Assembly: GCA_036924085.1 (NCBI GenBank)
Contig: JAVGWX010000005.1
Span: 98,286,172 to 98,350,171, forward strand
Length of the DNA stretch: 64,000 nt
From: Ariolimax columbianus
Lineage: Eukaryota > Mollusca > Gastropoda > Stylommatophora > Arionidae
Reading direction: 5' to 3'
The number at the start of each line of letters is the position of its first letter. Positions within the stretch are counted from its first letter, which is position 1. Below the pieces are notes generated by a model. That model saw only the letters and a list, made by a program, of their open reading frames with translations. It did no database searches and was not told the origin of the DNA. Positions 35,534 through 46,600 of this stretch are shown here, in pieces. A program made the translations under genes and the position numbers.

Positions 35534-35600
35534 TATATAAATATATATATATATCTGTGTGTGTGTGTGTGTCTATCTACGTGAGTGTGTGCGTGTGCTT
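35479..35600. repeat. (TA)n and (GT)n microsatellite
   Basis: A TA run with a few ACA interruptions passes into GTGTGT at about 35555. Confidence 0.95.
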
Positions 35601-36234
35601 ACTTGTGTGGGTGGCTGAGTACGTGGGTGGGTAACTGGTTGCGTGTGTGCGCGCGGCGATGGTGATGGAGGAAGACATGGTAGACCTAATTCAAGCGTCT
35701 ACACGATATGATTATGTGCATGTCTTATTGATTGTACTGGGCAAGCATTCTCGGTTATGTAAGAAACACTGCCAGAATATTTCTTGTATCTTTCTTAGAC
35801 ATGCATGGAGAGATGACATTTCTCCTGTTTCCCTGTTTGTCACTCTACAACACTTGTCACTTTACAGAATCACATCAACTCCGCTAACTAGTGCACATTA
35901 TTAGCCAGTTGCTCACTGTGTTTCAGTGAGAAGACCAAACCCCCCCCCCCCTATTCCCCCCCCCCCCCCCACCCCACCTCATCAGACGTTTTCCAAGTTA
36001 GCACAGACCACTCTGGCCATGTCAAAATCCGCCATTTATGTTGACGCTTACTCCACTCTCTAGTCCCAGAGGTGCGTAAATGTGTCCATTGTCGCTAGAT
36101 CCCCCTTTCGCATGTCCTATCCAAATTTGGCGTGGGACTTAATACACTTAGTGTCCTGACTTCTTTTCTCCTGCAGCCAAAATTTAGTCCTTCCTGCTGG
36201 CCCCGCACCCAGCCACTCCGTCCTTTCTTGAAAG
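35601..36234. other. Spacer with poly-C tract
   Basis: Two C runs occur at about 35940-35970, where length errors are likely. I recognise no gene. Confidence 0.5.
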
Positions 36235-36460
36235 TAGTAGATGAACATTAACATAGTAGATGAACACTAAAGTATTAGATGGATACTAAATTAGTAGATT
36301 AACACTAAAGTATTAGATGAACACTAAAGTAGTTGATGAGTGCTGCTGTAGTTGATGGACACTGACATAGTAGATGAATGCGCCTGTAGTTGATGAACAC
36401 TAAAGTAGTAGATGAACACTAAAGTAGTAAATGAATGCTTAAGTATTAGATGAACACTAA
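36235..36460. repeat. GATGAACACTAAAGTA minisatellite, left part
   Basis: Units of about 18-20 bases (AGTAGATGAACACTAAAGT, with GATGAATGCT variants) form the target of copy D. The same array resumes at 40063. Confidence 0.85.
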
Positions 36461-39400
36461 GGAAACGCACCTCAACAATAACCATAAATTCTCAATCAGA
36501 GGATACCAGACTTTCCGTCTAGATAGAGAAGGCCACAAAGGAGGGGTCCTGATACTGACCAGAAACAGCATACCGAGTAGCGCGGTACCTGTCAATCACA
36601 CCGGACAAGCAGAAATTGTAGGAGTTGACATAATGGCTCAAGAGACGAAGCTCCGCATTTTCAATCTGTACGGACCACCAAACAGAGACCTATCGCTCTC
36701 GAGTATGGAGGTCAGAGACTCCAACTGCATAGTGGTTGGAGATTTCAACAGCCACTCGGAGAGATGGGGATACTCTGACACAGACAGCAGAGGTGACGAA
36801 GTGGAAGATTGGGAGATAGATGCAAATCTCTCCCTAATCAATAGGCCGGAGGATAGCCCTAGCTTCTATTCAAGAACATGGCATACCACCTCGACTCCAG
36901 ATTTGGCCTTCTCCACACAGGACATACACTATAAAATAGACCGCCAGGTGCTAAACCAACTGGCAGGTAGCGACCACAGGCCGATCAGGCTAACCATTGA
37001 CATGGAAGTAGGCCCACAGGAAACAAAACCGCTCCCACGTTGGAATTACAAACGAGCCGACTGGGACAGATTTGCAATCCTGACAGATGGGCTGTGTGAA
37101 ACCATCAACACACGAAACACCAAAATGAAGCCCATGGTAGAGAGCCTAAGCAAGGCAATAATGCAAGCCGCCACTGAAACCATCCCAAGAGGAGCTAGGA
37201 AAAACTATAAGCCCTACTGGAATGATGAGTTACAGAAAGTGGAAGATGCAGTAACAAATGCTAGGAACATGGCAGAACGAGAAAAATCCGTGGAGGCAAA
37301 CATCGCCCTCAAAGCCGCCGCGGCGAAGTACAAACACACTCTCAAGCAAACAGCAAGAGAAAGTTGGAAAAATAAAACGGAAAGTTTAAACCTGGACAAA
37401 GAAGGGAACAAGCTATGGAAGCTAGTCAGAGCCATGAACGACGAAACCCCGTCAAATAAACAAATTACTATCAAGCAAGGCGAGAACTTGATCACAGGTA
37501 AGAAAGCCGCAAACGCCTTTGTCGATCACTATGCCAGAGCAAACCACATCGAGGTCCCTGCAGAAAAGCATACAGACATTAGCGAAGAGCTAAAGGGGCA
37601 CGAAAACATAAATACGGCTCCTGAAGAGCACATGATGGCCAAACTAACAATGCGCGAAATGGAAGAGGCTATGAGAACACTAAAGAGAAGGAAATCTCCC
37701 GGAAAAGACGGGATAACAAACGAAATGCTGATGGGGCTGGGCCAAACAGCGAAGAAAAAACTACTATCAGTCCTGAACCAAAGCTGGAAAAGGGGTATTG
37801 TACCCCAGGCATGGAAAGATGCAATACTGGTACCAGTACCAAAAACAGGAAAGGACAAAACAGATCCGAATGGATACAGGCCCATAAGCCTACTGAGCTG
37901 TGTCGGCAAGCTGATGGAACGGATGATAAACACCAGACTGATGTGGCATCTGGAAGAAAAACGAATACTAATTCCACAGCAAGCCGGCTTTAGACAGCAC
38001 ATATCCACTGAGGACCAGGTCATCCTCATTGCCCAGGAGATAGAAGATGCCTACCAGGCACAGAAACACACAGTAGCTGTTTGGGTGGATCTGGAAAAGG
38101 CATTTGACAAAGTCTGGAAGGATGGACTTAGAGTCAAGCTAAGAAGAAGTGATGTTTGTGGGAAGATGTACAAGTGGATCAACCACTACCTCAAACAAAG
38201 AACGGCCAGAGTCCAAGTACAAGGGCAGATGAGCAAAAAGGTGACACTCGAGCAGGGAGTACCCCAAGGGGGAGTACTGTCACCCACACTCTTCCTGGTA
38301 TATATAAACGATATTACAGAGAATATACCAAGAAGAGTCCATAGCTCAATGTTTGCAGACGATCTGGCTATGTGGACCTCTGAAAAGAATCTCACCATAG
38401 CAAGAAATCGGATGCAGCAGGCCCTAACATCGCTGGAAGAGTGGGCGAACTCATGGCTGGTCAAAATAAACGAGGAGAAAACCACGTGCACAATATTCTC
38501 GCTCTCATTAAAACCCCAAAGTACCAAATTAAGCCTAAATGGCAAAATCCTGCAGCCAAACGACAACCCAACCTATCTGGGAGTCACATTTGATCGGCGC
38601 ATGACATGGAAAAGTCAGATCGAGAGAAACCGAATGAAAGCCAGAGAAAGAATGGCGATCATGAGGAAACTTGCTGGCACAAGCTGGGGAGCAGACGAAG
38701 GCATACTAAAGAAACTGTACACTGGAAGAGTGAGACCAGTTCTCGAGTATGGCATCGCGGCATGGACAACAGCAGCGAAGGCGAACTTCGATAAAGTTAA
38801 CAAACTTCAAAACCAAGCCATGAGAATCATAACAGGTGGCATGAAGTCAACGCCAATTGTAGAACTTGAAAAGATTACAAAACTGCAATCCATGACCGAC
38901 AGAAGAGACTGCAGAGCCCAGCTGCAGTCAGAGAAACTCCGAAGACTGACGGACCATCCAATGTACCAGAGGCTAAACAATTTGGGAACTGGGAAACTAA
39001 AGCGGAGAAACTTTGCAGAAATAGCCAAAGCAAAGATGCACGAAGATCCCATAAACGCACTAACAACACCAAAACCCATCACTACTGTACGAAAACCTAC
39101 TTGGAGGCAGGATATATTTCCAGAGGTGGTAGAAAATATACCAGGTATTGCAAACAAAAACTGCCAGACCGAAAAAGAAAGGAGAGACACTACCCTAAGC
39201 TTCATAACGAAAAGCTACCCAAGCATGGACTGGACCCATGCATACACCGACGGTTCTGTAACAAACACTACACAGAACGGAGGGGCAGGAGCATTCCTGA
39301 ACCTACCAAATGGCAGAAAAATAACACTGTCATTCGCTACTGGTAAGTACACGAGCAATTTCAGAGCAGAGGCAGAGGCACTGAGGGCGGCAGTGGAAGA

Positions 39401-40034
39401 AATGGTAACACACAGTGAAAATGAGAGCCATATAGTCCTGCTGACAGATGCTCTCGAAGTAGTCACAGCGCTAAAAAGCCAGAAAAACACTGAGCTTAAT
39501 GACTTAAGAGCAGCACTCTGCAAACTGTGCCAACAGTCCGCACCAAAAAGGGTAGTGGTACAGTGGGTTCCGTCACACTGCAACATCCAAGGCAACGAGG
39601 AGGCAGACAGACTGGCAAAAGAAGGTGCAAGGCTACCACAAATAGATACCAGTATGACGTACGAAGAGTCAAAACGGCTTATCAAAGCCAGGTACATGTC
39701 CAAATGGGAAACCGAACATACTGGTTACACCAAAAACGATGCCTATTACCAGTTGAACCGAAGAGAGCAGGTCGTTGTCTTCAGACTTCGCACTGGCCAC
39801 AACAGACTGAGGTACCACCTCTTCAACAAATTGAAGATAGGGTGTACCGACGAATGCCCGTGCGGTACTGGTAAAATGACCACTGAACATCTGCTGCAGA
39901 ACTGCCCGACATACGAGGATCAGAGAGAGCAGATGTGGCCATTGCCAGTGGAACTGCAAGACAAGCTCTATGGTAGTGGCGAGAGTCTCAGGATGACCGC
40001 CGCTTTTTTCGAGAAAATAATGGTTACTGTCTGA
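36450..40034 (+). CDS. I-like LINE ORF2, copy D, 1194 codons
   Basis: This polyprotein has a 5'-truncated apurinic-type endonuclease, reverse transcriptase and RNase H, and would drive target-primed reverse transcription. Endonuclease (residues 5-185): IQETHL is cut to ETHL, VVGDFN is at 95-100 and GSDHRP at 173-178. RT (about 410-700): SPGKDGITNEML at 416, GYRPISLLSC at 475, AGFRQHISTEDQ at 512, DLEKAFDKVW at 547, QGVPQGGVLSPTLF at 602, FADDLAMW at 635. RNase H: Asp of YTDGS at about 934, Glu of EAEAL at about 975, Asp of LLTDAL at about 1000, QWVPSHCNIQGNEEAD at about 1037. A Cys/His tail (ECPCGTG...HLLQNC) is at about 1135-1152. No stop or frameshift is seen. The first four residues (MNTK) come mostly from the target minisatellite, so the start codon is accidental. 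Roughly 30-40 endonuclease residues are missing, so it is probably not autonomous. Family placement near I/Nimbus is from memory. Confidence 0.9.
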   Translation: MNTKETHLNNNHKFSIRGYQTFRLDREGHKGGVLILTRNSIPSSAVPVNHTGQAEIVGVDIMAQETKLRIFNLYGPPNRDLSLSSMEVRDSNCIVVGDFNSHSERWGYSDTDSRGDEVEDWEIDANLSLINRPEDSPSFYSRTWHTTSTPDLAFSTQDIHYKIDRQVLNQLAGSDHRPIRLTIDMEVGPQETKPLPRWNYKRADWDRFAILTDGLCETINTRNTKMKPMVESLSKAIMQAATETIPRGARKNYKPYWNDELQKVEDAVTNARNMAEREKSVEANIALKAAAAKYKHTLKQTARESWKNKTESLNLDKEGNKLWKLVRAMNDETPSNKQITIKQGENLITGKKAANAFVDHYARANHIEVPAEKHTDISEELKGHENINTAPEEHMMAKLTMREMEEAMRTLKRRKSPGKDGITNEMLMGLGQTAKKKLLSVLNQSWKRGIVPQAWKDAILVPVPKTGKDKTDPNGYRPISLLSCVGKLMERMINTRLMWHLEEKRILIPQQAGFRQHISTEDQVILIAQEIEDAYQAQKHTVAVWVDLEKAFDKVWKDGLRVKLRRSDVCGKMYKWINHYLKQRTARVQVQGQMSKKVTLEQGVPQGGVLSPTLFLVYINDITENIPRRVHSSMFADDLAMWTSEKNLTIARNRMQQALTSLEEWANSWLVKINEEKTTCTIFSLSLKPQSTKLSLNGKILQPNDNPTYLGVTFDRRMTWKSQIERNRMKARERMAIMRKLAGTSWGADEGILKKLYTGRVRPVLEYGIAAWTTAAKANFDKVNKLQNQAMRIITGGMKSTPIVELEKITKLQSMTDRRDCRAQLQSEKLRRLTDHPMYQRLNNLGTGKLKRRNFAEIAKAKMHEDPINALTTPKPITTVRKPTWRQDIFPEVVENIPGIANKNCQTEKERRDTTLSFITKSYPSMDWTHAYTDGSVTNTTQNGGAGAFLNLPNGRKITLSFATGKYTSNFRAEAEALRAAVEEMVTHSENESHIVLLTDALEVVTALKSQKNTELNDLRAALCKLCQQSAPKRVVVQWVPSHCNIQGNEEADRLAKEGARLPQIDTSMTYEESKRLIKARYMSKWETEHTGYTKNDAYYQLNRREQVVVFRLRTGHNRLRYHLFNKLKIGCTDECPCGTGKMTTEHLLQNCPTYEDQREQMWPLPVELQDKLYGSGESLRMTAAFFEKIMVTV

Positions 40035-40062
40035 CTGTGTACGCAGAAGAAGAAGAAGAAGA
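36461..40062 (+). mobile_element. I-like LINE copy D insertion
   Basis: The insertion begins at GGAAACGCACC and ends in a (GAA/AGA)n tail at about 40043-40062. AGATGAACACTAA is present immediately before (36448-36460) and after (40063-40075), consistent with a 13-bp target-site duplication. Because the target is itself a tandem repeat containing this string, coincidence with the repeat period cannot be excluded. The intact frame suggests it is the youngest LINE in the window. Confidence 0.88.
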
Positions 40063-40285
40063 AGATGAACACTAAAGTAGTAGATGAACACTAAAGTAGT
40101 AGATGAACACTAAAGTAGTAGATGAACACTAAAGTAGTTGATGAACACTAAAGCAGTAGATGAACACTAAAGTAGTAGATGAACACTAAAGTAGTAGATG
40201 AATGCTTACGTATTAGATAAACACTAAAGTATTTGATGAATGCTTTTGTAGTTGATGCATACTGAAGTAGTTGATGAATGCTCCT
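40063..40285. repeat. GATGAACACTAAAGTA minisatellite, right part
   Basis: This is the same repeat as 36235-36460. About six clean AGTAGATGAACACTAA units are followed by GATGAATGCT(C/T)(C/T)TGTAGTT variants. Confidence 0.88.
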
Positions 40286-41008
40286 GTAGTTGCTGAATGT
40301 GTGACATCGTCAAAGAGATCCATGGACTCCGAAGCAACACACCTTTGAAGGAAAATTGTAATTTCAATTGTTCCGACTCAAGGTCACTAGAAAATGCAAA
40401 TTCATAAGAAGTTTGTATTTTTTTAGACGAATGGTAAGGGTCACACGAATCTTCTGAGAATTATAAGAAATAGGTCACTCTAAACCCGGCAGGTAGGAAA
40501 CAGAAAGATTAGTGAGAAGACATGACATACAGAGAGTTCAGATAAAGTTTTACTGTCTGTCAGTCATTTCGAATAAAGCTGGGCTTATTTGGCAAAGTGT
40601 AACTTGTCATTGTCTGAAATTAAATGAAGGTGAACTCTGCAACAGGTACATTTTTAAAAAAACATTATCAATTCTTATTATGCAGAGGTTAATATGTCAA
40701 AGTTAGGTAGACTCTTGGACAAAGGGTGTTCTCAAATACCATTGCCAGAAGGAGGAATGGAAGTTTGATAGCGGAACCAGATTCAGCTAGAACCTCATGC
40801 GACTGCTTCATGCCATATGTAAGATTGACAGTCGTTGTTGGGAGAGGGGTACATGTAGATTGGTTGGGGTGGTTGTATTAACGGAGTCAAACAACATGCA
40901 TCAGTGGAAAGTTATTTTGAAATCATTCAATACCATTAAGGGGCAAGTGTCAAAATAAGAAGGAGTTGTGGTTTTTTTGTGGAATCGGGGAATCCATAAA
41001 TTGAGCTC
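40286..41008. other. AT-rich spacer
   Basis: No gene or element was recognised. Confidence 0.5.
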
Positions 41009-41372
41009 TAGAATATCAATGGATAAGTCATGAAATCAGTCGCACGAGTTGCCCGAGTAGGATAATTTGAGAATATCAGTGGATAAGTCATGAAATCAGT
41101 CGCACGAGTTGCCCGAGCAGGAATATTTGAGAATATCTGTGGATAAGTCATGAAATCAATTGCACGAGTTGCCCTTGCAGGTGGACAATTTGACAATATC
41201 AGTGGATAAGTCATGAAATTAGTCGCACCAGTTGCCCGAGTAGGACAATTTGAGAATATCTGTGGATAAGTCATGAAATCAGTCGCACGACTTGCCCGAG
41301 TAGGACAATTTGAGAATATATGTGGATAAGTCGTGAAATCAGTCGCACGACTTGCCCCTGCAGGTGGACAAT
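41009..41372. repeat. 60-bp minisatellite, 6 copies
   Basis: Units begin GAATATCAGTGGATAAGTCA, then TGAAATCAGTCGCACGA, then GTTGCCCGAGTAGGA, period 60. Sixty is a multiple of three, so the minus strand stays open with a 20-residue repeat; this is a by-product, not a gene. Two units carry CTTGCAGGTG in place of CGAGTAG. Confidence 0.92.
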
Positions 41373-41634
41373 TTGTGAGCACATGTCCTCAGCAACAACA
41401 GAACAGAGGCAGGAAAAGTGGTGTATGAGAGTATTAGAGAGATGGACGGCAGAGGCAAATCCAAAAGTGGCTTTTGAGTTCGCAGGGCAAACTCTATTGG
41501 TGGACATTAAGCCTGACAGATGGCTTGCTCAGAGATCAGAACATCGGTGAAGGTGTTGGCCGCACACAATTATCTCCAGCTGACATTGATCGCCTGATCA
41601 TACAATATGTTCGTCAAGAGTAAATTTCGAGATC
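41373..41634. other. Spacer with a short open frame
   Basis: A 76-codon plus-strand frame starting in the array (41320-41550) ends with VAFEFAGQTLLVDIKPDRW. I do not recognise it and cannot support it as a gene. Confidence 0.4.
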
Positions 41635-42930
41635 GGTCGTAGGCCAAAGGTGACTCAGACCAGCTGATCCCCTGATCGTGTTATAAGTATCTTTTCGACA
41701 GTCAGTGTATCTCAAGATTGGTCGTAGGCCATTGGAAACAAAAACTGCCAGACTGAACAAGAAAGAAGAGATACTACCCTGAGTTACATAACGGAAAACT
41801 ACCGAAGCATGGACTAGACCCATGCATACACCGACGGTTCTGTAACAAACACAACACAGAACGGAGAGGCAGGAGCATTTCTGAACCTACCAAATGGCAG
41901 AAAAATAACACTGTCATTCGCTACTGGAAAATACACAAGCAATTTCAGAGCGGAGGCAGAGGCACTGAGGGCGGCAGTGGAAGAAATGGTGACAGGTAAA
42001 AGGAATGAAAGCCATATAGTCCTGCTTACAGATGCTCTGGCCGTAGTCACAGCACTAAAAAGCCAGAAAAATACTGAACTTAATGATTTAAGAGCAGTAC
42101 TCGGTCAACTATGCCAGCAGTCCGCACCAAAAAGGGTAGTAGTGCAGTGGGTTCCATCTCACTGCAACATCAAAGACAACGAGGAGGCAGACAGACTGGC
42201 AAAAGAAGGTGCAAGACTACCACAACCAGATACTAGTATGACATACGAAGAGTCCAAACGGCTTATTAGAGCTAGATACATTACCAAATGGGAAACCGAA
42301 CATACTGGCTACACAAAAAACGATGCCTATTACCAGTTGAACAGAAGAGAGCAGGTCGTGGTCTTCAGACTTCGCACTGGCCACAATAGACTGAGGTACC
42401 ACCTATTCAACAAATTGAAGATAGGTGGCACTGACGAATGCCCGTGTGGTACCCCGAAAATAACCACTGAGCATTTGCTGCAAAACTGCCCGACATACGA
42501 GGATCAGAGAGAGCAGATGTGGCCATCACCAGTGGCAACACTAGACAAGCTCTATGGCAGTGTCAACAGCCTCATGATGACGGCTGCTTTTTTCGAAAAA
42601 ATAATGGTTGCTGTCTGACTGCGTACGATGAAGAAGAAAGAAGAAGGTCGTAGGCCAGAGATGACTCAGACCAGCTGATCTCCTGATCGTGTTATAAGTA
42701 TCTGTTCGACAGTCAGTGTATCTCAAGATCGGTCGTAGGCCAAAGGTGACTCAGACCAGCTGATCCCCTGATCGTGTTATAAGTATCTGTTCGACAGTCA
42801 GTGTATCTCAAGATTGGTCGAAGGCCAAAGGTGACTCAGGCCAGCTGATTCCCTGATCGTGTTATAAGTATCTGTTCGACAGTCAGTGTATCTCAAGATT
42901 GGTCGTAGTCAAAGGGTGACTCAGATCCCA
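41635..42930. repeat. 85-bp tandem repeat, split by LINE copy E
   Basis: Units start GGTCGTAGGCCAAAGGTGAC and end CAGTGTATCTCAAGAT, with starts at 41635, 41720, 42646, 42731, 42816 and about 42901. Copy E is inserted 11 bases into the second unit. Confidence 0.9.
41731..42645 (+). mobile_element. I-like LINE copy E, 5'-truncated
   Basis: This contains only the RNase H domain and C-terminus of the copy D family plus a (GAA)n tail. Landmarks are YTDGSVTNTTQNGEAG near 41827, LLTDAL near 42024, QWVPSHCNIKDNEEAD near 42146 and ECPCGTPKITTEH near 42436, with the stop at 42616. One in-frame TAG at 41815 replaces the Trp of SMDW. GGTCGTAGGCC lies directly before and after (41720-41730; 42646-42656), an apparent 11-bp target-site duplication. 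Strong 5' truncation is typical of LINE insertion. Confidence 0.9.
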
Positions 42931-43759
42931 AAAAAGTTGAAAAAACGTTGAGGATATCGTATCCTTGAATCTTTTTAGTCCAGGTTTTCACTGGGGTTTA
43001 TCTATTTAGAAGGTTACCACATGTATCCCCCTCATTCACGACCACACACAACAAATAACATAGCACGCAGCAGGTGGCAGATTTATTACATCATATTTAT
43101 ACAACAACTATTAAAGTGAGTGCAATGAGATTACAAACAACACAAGAAATACATCTTAACCAAATAATAATATCTCTAGTTTATCTATTATTGTTAACAA
43201 CTTCGCGGGGGTTGTAAGCACAAGCTTTTGAATATTGCCCTGAACTACCCTAACCCAGTTCTAGCCGGACACTCCCCTCCCTTATCTGCACCCTCAATAC
43301 ACTCTCAAAATCTCGTCTTCAGATGGTATTCTGTGCATTCCCTCACACTGAGATCCCGTCAGGCGGTTGATCTTGATAGTATACATTCAATCTGTTCAAC
43401 GTATGTGATCACACAATCAATCGATCTGCGTATACACACACTCCAGAACATACATTGCTCTCTCGGTGTCCGTCACACGGCACACAGACATCCAGATCTC
43501 TCCTTATGCGATCTGCACACTCGTGTAACCATTCAGAACATGCATCGTTCACAGTGTGTCCTAAATGTACAACACACATTCAGATCTCTTCTAGACACAG
43601 GGCGTCCAACACACAGCTTATAGAGCGACTGGCCAAGACTCAAAGGCGTATGCTGATTCGGCCACCCTGTATTCCATTCTCACTAACATTCGAAAAACAG
43701 CCTATCAATCCCTTTTCTTTAAAGTCGGCCAGCTAAACAGACTCCTAGCTAAATGTATG
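42931..43759. other. Spacer without supported gene
   Basis: A 131-codon plus-strand frame at 43228-43623 has no recognisable domain and contains internally repeated CACACA/CAGATCTCT stretches. I do not call it. Confidence 0.45.

Positions 43760-43809
<50 letters not shown>
43760..43809. repeat. (CT)n microsatellite
   Basis: A nearly pure CT run. Confidence 0.97.
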
Positions 43810-43814
<5 letters not shown>

Positions 43815-44837
43815 CGAGTCTGCTTGAGTTTTTTTTAAATTTGTATTTTATCTCTTTGCTTCACTAGTTTCTACTGATGGAGGCGCGCCTATTCCACCCT
43901 AGACCGTAGTAAACTGGGCGATATTAAGACGCATAAACCAGTGCTTTGATGTATGTGTGCATCTGTATGTACCTATGCTAGGTTTGTGCTTTTAAGCTTT
44001 TGTCAAGTATTATATAGTCTCAAGCAGTAGCAGAGCTGTCCAATTGCCTCTGTGGGATGTCTGACCCAGCCGTTCTCTAGTTTGGATCTCTCTCCACTCA
44101 GTTGTTTTTCGCACGAGTCACTCTGAATTCCTGTCACTCAAAATGTCGAAGCAAGACCTGCTGGCTTCTGTCTGTCATTGACCCCTCACTGCTCAAATCG
44201 GAACGCCGAAGTGGTCAGCTCCTACCCATTCCCTGTTTTCCTTTGTCGAATTAGTGTCCAGACGGTGAGTGACCTTGGCACACATTCAGGTATCTTTGTT
44301 CTCAGAGTCGCCGACCATATCACTCCTGGCCTAAACGCTCATGATCCGACTGGAACTGTTACAAATACTATGGATCCTGCGCTGAGAATTATGAGAAAGA
44401 AGTGTAGGTAAAACACTAGAAATCGTTATCTTGAGTACGAATTCGAGAAATCTTTTTTATCTTACAGTGAAACCTGAACCAACGAATCTGCCAAAACGTC
44501 AGAAATCACCAAAAAAAACGCTTCAAGAGACAAGTACATAAGTTAACAATTAGATTATGTTGTTACGGCGAGAATTCTTTTAGAATTGATCAAGAGATTA
44601 CGAATTTAGGTATTTATTACAGCAGAGCAGAAACCTTGCTAGTGCACATAACCTCTGATTTATGTTCGTGTAATCATTTCAAATTATGTAATATAATGCA
44701 TTTTTTGTTTCATTTTTTCAGAATAAATTTCGCTGTGAATATTTTAAGTGGTGAAAAAATGTAAGGGCAATTATCTAGTCCAAGGGATTTAACCTGATAC
44801 AAATGCATCTGCAGTTGATAAAAAACACAGGTATATG
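43810..44837. other. Unrecognised spacer
   Basis: No gene or element was recognised. The last ~400 bases are AT-rich. Confidence 0.5.
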
Positions 44838-45390
44838 TGATGAATACTCTTGTAATTGATGAATGATCGTATAGTTGATGAATGATGCTGTAATTGATGC
44901 ATGATCGTATAGTTGATGAATGCTGCTGTAATTGATGCATGATCGTATAGTTGATGAATGCTCGTATAGTTAATGAATGCTGCTGTAATTGATGAATGAT
45001 CGTATAGTTGATGAATGCTCGTATAGTTAATGAATGCTGCTGTAATTGATGAATGATCACATAGTTAATGAATCATCGTATAGTTGATGAACTGTGCTGT
45101 AATTAATGAATGATCGTATAGTTGATGAATGCTAGTATAGTTGATGAATGTTCGTATAGTTGATGAATGCTGCTGTAATTGATGAACAATTGTGAAGATG
45201 ATCACGCCTCACGCAGTTGATGGATGCATGTACAGTTGATTAACGCTCGTAAGGTTGATGTACGTTCTTGTAATTCAACTCTTCAGTATTTGATGAATGC
45301 TCATGTGCTTGCTGAACGCTAAACTCTCTAAAGTTGATGAACCATCCAATTACTTTATGAATGCTCCTACTGCTGAAGAATGTTTCTGTA
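44838..45390. repeat. GATGAATGCT/ATGATCGTATAGTT minisatellite
   Basis: Alternating units of TTGATGAATGCTGCTGTAA and TTGATGAATGATCGTATAG, about 18 bases each, sometimes as a 36-base pair. The GTTGATGAATGCT(G/C)CTGTA core is shared with the arrays around copy D, so the two loci hold one repeat family. Confidence 0.85.
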
Positions 45391-45449
45391 GTTAAGGGCC
45401 CAAGTATTTTGATGAATGTATGTACGTCGTATGTATGTATGATTGTGCT

Positions 45450-46600
45450 GGTGTAAGGGACAGTGGAGAAATCTATAAAACTTGTTAAGTGAAAAACAGA
45501 GTAGAACAAGGATGTCCACGGCCACGATGACAGACGCCTTCAGATCGCTGGAGCTTGGCATACCCATAAAGTACCATACGGATGCCAAGCTGCTCAATCC
45601 TAGAAGAATGATGGACAAAAGCAAAGTGGCTGGCGACATAGTCAGAGAATTTGCGTTTGCTGACGACTGCGCTCTGAACAGCAGCTGAGAACTGAACATG
45701 TACGTGGGAATGGACCGGTTTTCTGCTACATACAAAAATTGTGGTCTGACCATAAATGCCAAGAAAACAGAGGTCATGTACCAACCAGCACCAGGCATAC
45801 CGTACACAAAACCACAGACTACAGTCAGCGGACAGACGCTGAATGTCGTAGATGAATTCACACATCTGGCCAGCTATCGAGATCTGTCAGCCTCGATGAT
45901 GAGGTGACAGAATAGCAAGGGCCTTCATAACCTTTGGTTGAATGTGCTCGATAGTGTGGGCACGTCGTGGTATCAGCGTCAAGACCAAACTCAAAGTCTA
46001 CCGTGCCACCATCATTCTAACCATACTCTTCGATTGCGAAAGCTGGACTGTTTACTCTGGACATGCAAGGAGGTTAAAACACTTCCACACAGGTTGCCTG
46101 AAGCGAATATTCCACAACCGATGGCAAGATCGTGTCACTGACATCGAGATTTTCTCGAGGGCTGACATACCCAGCATCTACGCACTTCTAGAAAAAGCAC
46201 GACTATGATGGGCTGGACACCTCGTTCGTATGTCAGAGGAACGGCTCCCAAAGAAACTCCTCTCCGGCGAGCTCAAAGGTGACCAAAACAAACGTTCTAA
46301 AGACGGTCTGAGGGACTCACTGAATAGTTGCCAGATAGATATCACCACCTGGGAATGTCTTGCGCAAAACAGATCTGACTGGAGAAGAGCAGTCAAAGCG
46401 AGTGCAGCTATCAGCGAAGACGGCCGTGTTTTGAAAGCTGGCAGCAGACGCGAGACCCGGGAATCGCGAACAGCGGGAACACCATGACCTTCTACTGACC
46501 TCGTCTGCTCGTTATGCGGCAGATGTTTTCGCGCTCGCATTGACCTGATCAGTCGCAGGGAAAACTGTAACAAGATAAATGTTTTCATCAATCAGAAAGA
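45450..46600 (+). pseudogene. LINE relic K: RT end to C-terminal zinc motif
   Basis: Motifs in order: TDAFRSLELGIPIKY near 45530, EFAFADDCALNSS (catalytic box) near 45648, CGLTINAKKTEVMYQPAPG near 45740, VVDEFTHLA near 45848, VKTKLKVYRATIILTILFD near 45980, CESWTVYSGHARRLKHFH near 46036, RWQDRVTDIEI near 46120, WAGHLVRMSEERLPKKLL near 46212, WRRAVKASAA near 46380, and a Cys/His ending CSLCGRCFRARIDLIS near 46505. Stops occur after SS at 45686, at about 45904 and 46206, and there is a frame change near 45935. The wording (KTEVxxQPAPG; final CxxCGR) marks a lineage different from copies A-G. The 5' half is missing. Confidence 0.85.

Noticed and set aside
41008..41382. 124-codon minus-strand frame with 20-residue repeats
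   Set aside because: The 60-bp unit is a multiple of three, so openness is automatic; there is no start context or domain.
43228..43623. 131-codon plus-strand frame
   Set aside because: No domain, no supporting neighbour and locally repetitive CACACA/CAGATCTC content; unsupported as a gene.
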